A stretch of DNA of 64,000 nt, from positions 13,252,583 through 13,316,582 of the forward strand of contig OZ034979.1 in the NCBI GenBank assembly GCA_964030785.1. Direction: 5' to 3'. The position numbers and the translations under genes were made by a program. Of the stretch, positions 35,701 to 47,700 are shown piece by piece; position 1 is the stretch's first letter, and every line of letters starts with the position of its first letter. Below the pieces are notes generated by a model that was given only the letters and a program-made list of their open reading frames with translations, made no database searches and was not told the origin of the DNA. Source of the DNA: Siderastrea siderea. Taxonomy: Eukaryota; Cnidaria; Anthozoa; Scleractinia; Rhizangiidae.

Positions 35701-38700
35701 GTAAGAGAAACCAAAAATTGTTTGAGATATCAAAAATTTGAGATAGCCAATAGTAAATAAGTGAGCAAGATCAACCAGGGAAAACAAAAATATTTTCAGT
35801 TCAATATAGTTGTGAGCAGGTTGGGGGGGGGGGGGGGTTGGGTTCAATTTAGTGGGATCTGCTGTAAGAAATAAAATCCAGAGCTATTGAGGGAGAACTG
35901 TGAATTATTGATTGAAGATCCCTTTCAATGTGTCAGTTTAGTTGTTATTAATAACAGTTAGAGCTATTGCAACCCATAAAAGGGTTGAGAACTGAGAATT
36001 GATTAAATATCCCTTTTCTAATGGAACTTGCAACTTTCACTTTCTTCATCAATTTTTTACATTGATATCAAACTGTATTTGTTTTCTACTGAATTGTCTT
36101 CCAGGAAACAGATTTCACACCAAAATGAGTAGTCTTACTGTATTTACATGATTACGGTACAAGTTTTTGCACCGGATCGAAAATCTTGATCTGGTACAGC
36201 AACCAGAATAAATTCGCACTGGTATGAAATCTTGTGCTGGTATCATGTAAACAAAGTTATACAGAGCCATAAGAGGGAATGAAACTCAAACCTGTATTAT
36301 GTAAACACCCCTTAAGTTTCTGTTACTCGACTTAACAGGCGGACTTGGTGCCCAGTGGTGAGTCCAGACTTTCATGGAGGGTGGGGTCCAAGTTTAATGG
36401 TGGGTGAGGGGAGACAACAAAATACAAAACTTTGTGGAGTTATATCTTGGTATTATTCTGTAGTATATTCTGACTATAAGTAAATTGAGAAAAAAATCCA
36501 ATGCTTTCTAAGTGGAGTATGCTGTTGTACACAAGCTAATCTGCGCTCTGCTTCGTTGTAGTCTGGAGTAAATGTATAACTCCATAATTGTTTTGTTCGT
36601 GTATATTGCTGTCTGTTAGTCTGTTTTATCCAGCCTTATTTTCTTTTGAACAAAAAGGAGGGATACCCTTGGACCCTCCTCTGGATCCACCATTGACTTT
36701 TCAACAAGGCAGAGGTCTGAAGTGAACAAATGAAGGACTGGGCCATTTGTAGAAATGACATTGGATGTACTGCTGTAATGTGCTTCACTAGTTTTAAAAG
36801 GATCCAAGTTAAACAGGTTCTCTGTGACCTTGATAATTTTGTAGTGATAATCAGTGCAAAGCTCCCAACAACCCTGTATTAAGGGTTAAAAACTATTTTC
36901 TGCTTGAGGTCCTTGTGGGTAAATGAGTCAATGCTTTCATTGAAGTAGCTGAGAAAAAAATATGGATGCACTGTATATAATATTGTCACACATTCTACAG
37001 GCTGAAGAGAGCTTTGTTAAAATTTTCTAAAGACAGATTTTCATGTCCGCTGCAAAAGAAAGTGGAATTCTCATTCAATCACAGACTTACTTTGTCAGCA
37101 TCAGTTACTTTCAAAAGCAAAACAAATTAATTAATTAATTCATATTGACAGCAAGCAATTTGAACAATAATATTTTAATACAGCCTTGTTTAGCTAAGCT
37201 GTGAAAGTATCATTTCAGACAAGCCCTTCAGGATTACTACATCCTGCATCAGTATTTTTGAGAAACAGAAGCTTTTGGACACCCTGGAAGTTAAAGGACT
37301 GTTAATGCTATAAAATGAACATTCGTGAGATTTTTCATGACTCGTACTCGATGCATATCCATCAGGCAAAATTTCCGATTTCTCACAACTGTAGCAGTTA
37401 CAAGACCTCAGAAAGACAGGCATTTGTGTTTTCACTTTCGATGATTGAAAATAAGTCGTTCATGGCCCAAGAGGCTATTCATGGTAAGATGTTTGCACAG
37501 ATAAGTTACTAAAGAGGCTTATTCCTGATAAACCCGGGATTGAAGTCTCCACGTGTACCGTACGCCTTCAATCGATCAACCCATGAAACCAGCTGTTAAA
37601 ATGTTACGTCAAATATTCCGATGTAAACAAAGGATAACTAGACCACAAGAATCGGAGAAACTTCCATCTTTGTTATTTCCAGCTCTTGTAGTTGAATTTG
37701 TTTTTAATTAGCTCTTTGAGATCCGCACAGTACGAAGGTTCATTGCAACTGAGCTTGAATTGATCGATAGCCCCATCATGCTTTGGGAACCGTGTCCAAC
37801 CACCACTGACTCTTTCCTGCAGAGAGTCTTATTTTTGGGACGTTTTCGACCCGGAGACATTAAACCACTTGTGATGTCATCATTTTTGACGTCACCAGAT
37901 TGTTTTTGATAAGCAGCTAACACAGCAAGGACAGATCCATCCATACATGTGTCCATTTTGAATATCAGAAAAATACCAGAAAAAACGTGTATACCAGAAA
38001 AAACGTGTCCAATTTTGGGTGCAAAGATGGTGGTAAAATAGGCCAAGTCACCTAGTTGATCAATGTTCGATTTCCAGGTTTTTAGAAGGGCTGAGGCCAA
38101 AACTTTTCCAGTGAATAGAAAGGGGGATAAAGGGTAGAAGATAAAGAGAAAAGAAAGGGAGAGAAAAAGGAAAGCAAAAGAAGCGAGAAAAAAATTGGAA
38201 ATGAATCCGCAAAAAATAATAAATAAAAAACATAATACAAGTCCAAATTCTGGCTTAGGCGCATGCACGAAAGCAAAATATTGTACAATTTACAACAGAA
38301 GCTGGCTCAAAATGTAGCTGAAGTGTAAGAAAATGCTTTGGTAGCAAAGTTTAGTGGCATTTGGCAACACAGCACTTAAAAAACCGCTTTAACGGTAAAA
38401 AATGTGTTTTTTGAGTAAAAAAAGGCTGGCAAGAAAGGGTAACCATGTTTTTTAGGATCCAGGGCTTGACAAAAGTCCTGTCCGGTCACAAGTAAATTTT
38501 GTGGTTGGGCGTGCAAGTAGCTTTTCAACATCACTTGTCCGACGGGCAAGCACCTATGCAAATCCGCCATCAAATTACAGTCAAAGTATGTTGATTAAAT
38601 GACAAATAACAATGCACTAAGGGCGTACACAACTGTTTAGCAAAGCTGCGAAAATTGTCAAGTTAAATATCAATCTGGTCTTACGTTTTTATCAGTTCAT

Positions 38701-41700
38701 TTGTCAGTCATGCAGTCGCTTAAAACGACTTTTTCTAGATAAAACATTTTGTAAGATATCTAATTTTCAAGTGCATTAATTAAAAGCGCGTTTACTTTTT
38801 CATCTACAAGTTAGTATTATACACAGATAATCGGCATTTTTGGTAACAGTAACCAATCAATTGTTGAAATCCCTCCCTGACCTATGAATTGGTAAACAAA
38901 GTTCAGCGAACAGGCGATGAAAATGGTGCTGTAGCTAAAATGGCCTTTAGTTTCATGCTTCAGCTGGAAAACCTATTTTTTGTTTTTATTTTTTTTTTAA
39001 ACACGGGCAAGTGCGAAATTGGCTCAGACAAGCAAATTCTAAGAATTGCTTGCCCAAGGGCAAGCTGGAATTCAAGTTCTTGTTGAACACCGGGATCCTA
39101 CTCAGGATCCTGTAAAGTCTTTCAGGATCCTGCTTAAGATTGTCTAGGATCTTAAATAGGATCCTACAGGATCTTATAGGATCCTAAACAAGATCCTGTA
39201 GGATCCTATAGGTGTCAGTAGGATCCTGCAGGATCTTATGTAGGATCTTATCAGGATCTTGGGTTAAGATCTTAGAAGATCCTGTTAGGATCCTGTGCAG
39301 AATTTCTCCCAGGGTACTGGAAAGTACACAAATTGGGATTATTTGCTTTAGCTACAAGTTTTGCAATTTGTTTGGCTTGAGCTAAAAATTTTGAGTTTTT
39401 CTTTTTGCTTTACAGTTAGTGAAACTTCATGATTTTAATGATTTTTTGTAATTTGCATTTTGAGTGACATGTTGGCACAGATTTTGTTTGCTTCTTTGTG
39501 ACACAAATTACCTTCTAGCCAGGTTGTACAAGCACAGACTTGTACAAAATTTGCTAAATTTGAAATACACTGCCCAAGAGTTTGGATGAAAAAGTTTGCC
39601 TTACTTATTTTGTTTAGATTGAGCTTAGCTGTGGATGACAGATCATGAACACATAAAACATTTTATTGATGTGCTCTCAACTGATCACTTCAGTATTAAA
39701 CTATAATTATTAAATTTTAACATCCATTTCAAACACACTTTTACTTTGCTTACATGTACCTTATTTATAGGGGATAACAGGTTTGAGGTTGAGCTACGAA
39801 GTTCTAACAAGTTGTTCTCAAAGAAGCCTATTTTGCAGGTATGAGCAGCAAACTCAGTTGTTTTCTGTTACCAAAAAAGACCTAACCTTGCTTTCTTTTT
39901 GCTTCATTATTTAGTATTCAAAATCAGGCAGCAGGGAAAAATCTACCAAATGTACAGTAAAGGAAGATGGAGAGTTTGTAGTTTGTTTATAGTACAAAAA
40001 ATTATGCTAAATTTTGGCATGCTCCTATTGTTGGAAATCGATCGTGTGATATGCAATAGTATCTCTCCTCAGTGGGTGTCTGTTGGCGCATAATGCCTGT
40101 TTTTGGCAATTTTTGCTCAAAATTTAGCATTGTACAATTACTTAAAAATAAGTCAGAGTCCTTCTTTCTCAGGCCCTATGTGTGATACAGTTGTGTAGGT
40201 TCCCTTGGAAATTTGAATCATGTTCAAACTTCATTACAACTAATATTTGTTGTGAACATCAAATTTCTTTGGGCTTGCAACCTAACACACAATAGTGCCT
40301 TTGGCAGAAGAATATATTATTCTATTGGGGAATAATTAGTTATTAAATCAACAATCATTATTTCATTGTATTGCAGCTGGCAGTAGTAGAACAGCTGAAT
40401 ATACTAATAAGTTTGTCAGGTGTGTATATTGATTTTAATAATATGCAGAACTATTTAATTATAACAATAATTGCAGCTCAACATAATAGAATACTTCATG
40501 GAAAGTGTGGGCATACGGTATTTATGCACAAGTCGGTCAAGTATCAGAAATCGAACGAGTGAGCGCAGCGAACAAGTGAGATTTCTGATACAAACCAACG
40601 AGTGTAAAATACTGTATGCATACACTTCCCATGGTGTATTATCATGTTTATTATATGCATACTGAGAATTAAATTCTTGTTTAATGACAAATTGTGTTGC
40701 ACAGATTCAAGTAAAAAGCTCATAAAAGATGTAAGTTATAAACTTATAAATGTTTTGACTGAAGGCATTCAAACTGTTTATCATTGACGATACTCACCAT
40801 ACGGTAGTTATTTTCCTTCAAATGCCTCTCAATACTTTAGACAAGACATCTCAAGCTTGAGGGCTCATAATCTTCTCCGTCTTTACATCTAACAGAGCCA
40901 ATAAACTCCACAAGATACTTGTTTGATTCTGCTGTCTATATAGTGTGCACTTCTAACTGCATTTACATGTATTACTTAGTAATAAAACCATTCTATATTA
41001 AGTAAATGAACCTTGTGAGCATTACTTCCATGGTGTGCTGTTCATTCCTCTTCAAATTAAAAATACAAATTGTTAACTTTTGCTCTAGCACTTTAAGTTT
41101 TCTTCATGGGTTGTTTTTGTGTGTATTAAATATTACATTTTTTGCTAGATGCTGTGATCAGTGTACATAACCTGGAAACTTTTGCTCTCAAGTCTACTCT
41201 GCATAAAACTAAAGGAGCCACAGTTTTTGCTGTAGATATTAAGGTTTGTTGAAATAAAGTGATATCTAAATGTACATTCACATAAATTTCAACACCTCTG
41301 ACCAATTCACAAGTGACCTGGTTTCAGTAGTGGCACTCTTATGATAAGGATGCAAAGCGGTGAGCACACCATTTAACCAGCTTGTGTTTGCATGGTGAAA
41401 CCTTTGAAGAGACTCTTTGCTCTAATGGTAAAAATCTTCAACTAAAGGTGACAAATTAAATGAAAGTTATAGCCTGAGGAGTATTTTCCCTGCAGTGTGT
41501 TGTTTGTTTCTTATTGTTTTCTGCTGTGAAACAATTATGGCAATTTTTCCAGAACTTTTCACGATTGCTCTCTTGTGGGAGCGCAAGGATTCATAACGTG
41601 TGGTACCAATACCCTGACAACTTTCATTTTTGCTGGGATATTTTGGTTATTTTTGCACATTGTCAAAGGGCAGAAGACATAAAACAGTGAATATTATTAT

Positions 41701-44700
41701 TGTGAAAGATCTATAATTTTATGAGTGAGTGACAGAGGCATACTCAGAACAAAAGGATTACTAGACTGGATGCTTTACCTCAGAGACATAGGAGACTCAT
41801 TAGGAGCTAACTAAGGCCATTAAACTTTTATCCACAGATGGGAAACATGAAGGCATTACTCACCTGTATGGTGGAAATGCATTAACTCTACCTGACTTTG
41901 TCACTGACTGTTATTTCATGTTACTGACTATGCTACTTTACTGGTCCATTTTGAAGGATCTTCAAGACTTCTTACCCCCCCCCCCCCCCCCAGAAAGTGA
42001 AAGGTGAAAGATATGGGTGTACTCTTACAAATGTTGCACTGGGTCTCTGTACATTGAGTTGCACTCTTGATTATGAGTTATTTACAAAAATAATGTTTTT
42101 TGTCTGATTAGGAGAGAAAACAGTCATCAGTATTTGGTAAGTTCTTAACTGATCACTATCAACATTATCCAATGTTTATCTTGCAGTTTTTGGTCGATTA
42201 CATTATGTCAATGACATCATAGGCTAATGCTAGGTCCTAAAAGATTGTCACTGGTAGTCGATGGGGTGGGGGGGGGGGGTACTATGTGAGATGTTGGGAC
42301 ACTGAGACCCTTACCTTATCAGCAGCACATACCCATACAGCTTCTACACGTAGATGGGAGTACCTTGCCCGGGCTTTGAAGCATTTTTGGGGTACTCTGT
42401 GAGTTTTTGGGTGAGGGTGTGCTACCAGGACTCTGAAAACCTTACCCTGTGCCATAGACAGCTGCACATACCCGTATGGTGTAAAAGTGGGAGAACCTTC
42501 CCCAGGCTGTAAAGTGTTTGCATTTGATGGCAAGCAACTAGGAAATAATTATTTAATTTTGCTTCAAATACACTATTTTGTGACTTGAGGTTTGGCAGGA
42601 TTTTATTTGCGTTGCAGTGCTGTGTTTACGTAGCCGTGATAAGAATTTCCTGAACAAGCACAAAGAAATTATACACAACATGGACTCAGGGCTGCAATGA
42701 ACCCAACTCGACTTACTTTGCAAATTCCCATGCATGTGAAGCTTGTTTCTCTAACTTTCCTTTTTATTTTCCAAGCTGAAGTATGGGTTTTTGTAGGAGA
42801 ATATTTTGATTTCCAACCAGCTTGTCTGACTCAGTTTGAATACGAGGCAAATGTTTACTGAGACTAGGAAGTGATCAGGTTTTGAGATATTTAGCAAGCT
42901 GAATTTAAACCTTTTTCAACTGTTTCGAAGGCAAAGCAAATGAATTTTGACATCCAGTATTTATTTGGCTATAAGCTGAGGCCCAAAACACACATGCGAG
43001 CTTGTTTCTAAAAATTGATTTCACTGTGGGAGTTTATTAGCAGTGCACATGCCAATTTAGAAATGTAAACAAATAGGTACGCTTTGGACCCTTCGCAGGG
43101 CAAAAATACAAAAATTATTATAGCCAGCTTGGCTACAAATCGAGAAGGCATTTATGAGACAATTTTCTATCCCTGAAGTTCTTGGCTACCGGATGAGATG
43201 ATGGACATGGATGCGGTTCAAGCTACCTTCACTGTGAACCCTTGAGTCAATGACCAAACTTCAGTATATACATTCGCTCGGCTTATACGTGCATAAATGC
43301 CAATTTCCTAATGTTGGAGAAAGTTTTGTTTAGTAAAAACTCTCGGCTATAAGCCGAACCCCCTTCTCTAGCCTAAATTTTACCTAAACTTGGCTTGACT
43401 TTGTGTAAAAATCACTCGGCTTATAGGCAAATAAAAATTAATACGGTATATTAAGCAGACCCTTCTTTTACAGGAGAAACAAATAAGGTAATAAAACTAA
43501 TTTCAATCATGTTTGTTAATGCTTGTTTTAAGCAATTTCAAATGAAAAGTTTGCGGATACAGGAAACGTACATTTGATGAAAGAGTCCTCTTTTGACAAT
43601 CAGGCAGTAGTTCCAATACAAAGAATGTAGATGGTGGACTAACAGCCGGGAAATTTATTAAGCAATTATGCGAGCTCCATGTCATGCAAATCGTACGGAA
43701 CGTCACAAAACCCTATCAAAAGTTGACCATCCATGAGCTCCGAAAACGTATTGGAGATTCACTGGTAGAAATAGGAAAATAAAAGGGTCAGCTGCAGCTT
43801 ACATTATATTTGCTGAAGTAAACATGTTAAAGGGGCATAGTCACGCTATTTGGGTTAACTTTAAAAATCAAAAATATGTCCTGACATCAATGAACGCCTG
43901 CAAATAATGGTCTAGTTTTGTTACCAAAGACTATATTACTTCACTGAAACTATTTTCTGTCGTCTGTTGCTACGGATGGCACGGATGGAAATGGATTGCA
44001 ATTTGAAAAAATTAGGCTAAACTTTTCAAATTCTTTCAGCGTGTTGACATTAAATCGATATTAAATGGTCATAGTTTGTTTTCTCTTAATAAAATTAAGT
44101 TAATATGTTCCTCTAAATGTTCACACAATGTTGGGCATGGATAAAATTAGCTACCAATCATTTTAGCACAGTTTTGACCAGAAATCTGCAAAATCCTCGT
44201 GACCATGCCCCTTTAACTTTCCTCTGGTCATTGCCTAGTAAATTACATATGTAAAGAATGTTTTTCTACAGCGACTTAAAGTAATTATGTTGTCCTTGAA
44301 GGAAAGGGAAACGAAGAGCTTAATTTATTATTTACTTCACGCGCAATTTTTATGTCATGCTAAACTAACTGTCATGAGTCACGCTGCTCGTTGCCCAGTT
44401 TTATGTTGGTTAACCGCAAGTTGTGGTGGGGGGGAGGCGGTGTTGAGGGTGTTAGGGTGGGACCAAATGGTGGTGTAAAACTCATAGGTTGTCATGATAA
44501 ATTTCACCATATTGTGAAAGAAAATGTCATCGGCTCTGCTCACGTTGTTTTGCTAATGTTGCTTGAGAGAAATTATGTTGCAATCACAACTTGTCTGAAA
44601 TGATTACATGTAGCTTCTTTATTCTCATGTAATGTTAACAGGTTAAGGTAATGTTAGTTTGTTATTGAGTCAAGGTGGGGAAGTACACTAAATATTCTTG

Positions 44701-47700
44701 ATGTGTTGTTGAGCCTGTGTCTGTTAGCAAGTTGCCATTGATAACATTGAAGAAAGGCACTGTTTTAATGTGTGAAGAAGACAACCACATGAACAATGTT
44801 CGGTTTCTGACTGCGGATGGACGAAGCTAATGTTTGTCTTAGATTCGTAACTTTTCATTTTATGTCTCTGTTGTTACAATGTAATTTCATTTAGTCTTCT
44901 ATGAAGGTCTAGATTTCTGCCTCGTGCAATCTTAACTTGTCAACTTTACCCTGTTAGCTGTTTTCAGGTAATGCCTATTATTCACACTTTTCCTAGGATG
45001 TGATGAAAAACAAACAAACAAAATAAAAACAACAACAACAAAAAACATGATTTCATTCTTTCTTCTAGCTGTTTTTTTTAATATTTGAATAGGTCCTTGT
45101 TGGTTTACTGTCTAAGCTAATAATTAAATTTGATGCTTTAAATGAAGCTTCCTTTGGCTAGCCATCTATTCAATTAATTTTGCAACAGCTAGTTTTAATG
45201 TTAAATTCACCGTTAGTGTAATTGCTCACCAATTAATAAGCTTATTACAGTCACATGGCCCAGTTAGAGTGAAGCTTATCTTTGTTTCTTAGACCCCTCT
45301 CCCCCTCTGGAACTGAAGTTATGTGTATCCGTCAAAAGAAAGCTGCAAGTAAGTATGAAAAATATGCGAAAGGAAGATGAAGATGACAGTAGCTCACCAA
45401 GAGAATTTAAAAAGTCAACATTAAAGCATGGTATACGACGAATACAGCACCTGGCCATCCAGGCTGGGAGTCGGTTGAGGGGCTTATGTTCTCCTCCCAA
45501 CCCCCCACCCTCTGCCCCAAAAAGCCCCTTTAGCATTAGAGAACCAGTTTAAGCCCTCTTCAAGTTTGTTACTGAGTTGGCTGGTGCAAGAGCATGAAGG
45601 CCTTCTGTGCATTACCAGAAACAGGATGCTAAAACTGCAGCTCTTCACAGGCTGTCCTGGTCAAAATAGTTCAGTTGTAAAATTACATGATTGTATGCTT
45701 GTGAGGAATGAATTTATGTCTGACATTATTGCTTAGTCTCAGATACATAGAATGCTTAGTAACCAACGGGCCCCTGCCATTTATTGCATAAAATTTTCAT
45801 TGTTAGATGCACTTTATAATGATTACCCAAGCAAAGTTCACAGCATTGATTGATAATAAAGTAAACCCTGCTTGCTACCCTACAGGCTGCAACAAACTTC
45901 ATGCTCAGTAGCTCAGTATGGTGGTTCTTTTCTTTTAGGCTTGTTGCTTAGTTTTAAGTTGCTTTTAATACCTATCCTGAAAAAAACTTGTTAAAATTAC
46001 CATCTATTAATAATCTTCTGGGTAGTTAATTTCACTTCACTTTGCTTTGACTTTTCCCCTTATGTAACCTGTGGCACATAAGTACGTGCCATAAGTAATG
46101 ATAATTTAATTACTGTTTTAAAAATATTGTTTTGTGTTATTTCTAGCTGTTTAGCTGGAGGAATGGAGAGTTTCAGGAGTTAGAAGACCTTCTTTTGCCT
46201 GATATTGCTAGATCTGTGGTGTGGACAAAAGAGTCTCTCTGTGTTGGTTTTAAGAGAGAGTACTCACTTATAAAGGTTATTTATTCCCATAAAAAAATAT
46301 TGTTCAAATTTATGATGTTTTATGGAACAAATCAACACTTTACATGTAAATTAAATGAAGAGATGCTACTTTGTGAAAAGAAAAGCAAGTATAATTATTG
46401 TAATTTATTACAAGAAATAAACTTGTTTGTACATAGTATAATCATAGTATGTTATTACTAGAAAAAGTGTAGCTTATAATAACTATTTTTCTCAACATGT
46501 CAAGGTAAAGTACATATTATGTATTTTGGAGTGCCACATAACCAAACAAGTTAGCCTATTTAGAATAAGATGTTCATGTAATTTATATGCTACTGTGTGC
46601 AGAGGTCTTTGGTTATCAGACTTTTAATCTGACAAGAAACTTTGCTCTGCATTGTTTCTTTCCAACTTTTGTGCGTTAAATGACTACCATTAAAGTATAA
46701 GGAAAATCTTACAACAATGCGGGGAAAGAATAGTTTGCCTCTTGCATGTACAATGTAATTACCTCCGCTAAAGAAAACGGTTTTTTGGGCTGTTTAAATA
46801 TTACCTTAAAGTATTGGCAACATAAAAAAACTCATTTTTATTTCTTTGTCTTATAGACCAGTACAGGGGCACAGACTGAACTATTCTCAACCGGACGGCA
46901 CTTAGAACCTACAATTGCTACTTTACCAAGTGGGGAACTGATCTTGTGCCGTGATGACATTAGCATTATAACTGACAGTGAGGGCAAAAAGACACAAAAA
47001 CAGACATTAACTTGGACAGACACTCCAACTGCATTAGGTATTAAAATTATATCTAAGATGTCAATGAATTGCTAAATAATACTCTAAATAGGGACCTTAA
47101 GCAATGAGAACATTGACATCCTGGATGTCATGGATTGCTATGTTTGTCTTAAAACAAGTTTAATTTGTCATGGTAGAAGCCACAGACATCAAATCATGCC
47201 TTTTCCACCTCCTATGCAGTGAGATTCAAAATTTTACCATTTAGAGAACATATTGAAAACTGAAATGCTTTCATTGCTTTTAAAGGTCCCTTATACTAAT
47301 GGTATTGCCAGTCTGCAGTTTAATATTCAATTACATTAACGTATTTACTCCTGACAGTGTATAATTATGTTGTAGGTTAAAATGACAGGTCAAAATGATT
47401 TTAAACTAGTTTTTTTTCCTTTGTTTTATAGTCATTATCATCAAACTGAAACAAAGGAAAATACAAATCAAACTAGTCTGAAATCATTTTGACCTGAATT
47501 TAATTTTAACCTACAACATAATATTATTATATGCCCTTAGAGTACAACAGTTACAAATTTAAATTAAAGTTGATAAACTATTTAACATTAACCTTTCCAG
47601 TTGGCAAAATTTAAAAAGAAGTAGGAAAAAAACATCAGTGTAAAAAAGACCAAAAAAGGACTGTTTGATGGCATTCACAAGGGATAAGTGGTCAAGATGC

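Larger units (their letters stand above)
34787..38442. mobile_element. 3.65-kb insertion within GGATCC element copy B
   Basis: Bounded by TAA on both sides (CCTAA at the left, GGGTAA at the right), absent from copy A. It contains inverted arms CCCAGTGGTGGTTGGACACG (about 34798) and CGTGTCCAACCACCACTGAC (about 37790), about 50 bp each. A TAA duplication would suit PIF/Harbinger-type insertion, but no transposase was recognised. Confidence 0.5.
34672..39315. mobile_element. GGATCC-rich element, copy B, split by two insertions, in VPS39 intron 2
   Basis: Left end CCCTGGTAGAAATCCTATAC and right end CAGAATTTCTCCCAGGG are inverted repeats with TA outside each. Element sequence occupies 34672-34786, 38443-38461 and 39091-39315, which joined reproduces copy A in order. 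The gaps are insertions of about 3.65 kb and 0.63 kb. Confidence 0.75.

Noticed and set aside
45276..45536. Minus- and plus-strand frames around VPS39 exon 7
   Set aside because: The true exon (45293-45348) uses another frame with good splice sites; the overlapping frames run through intron.
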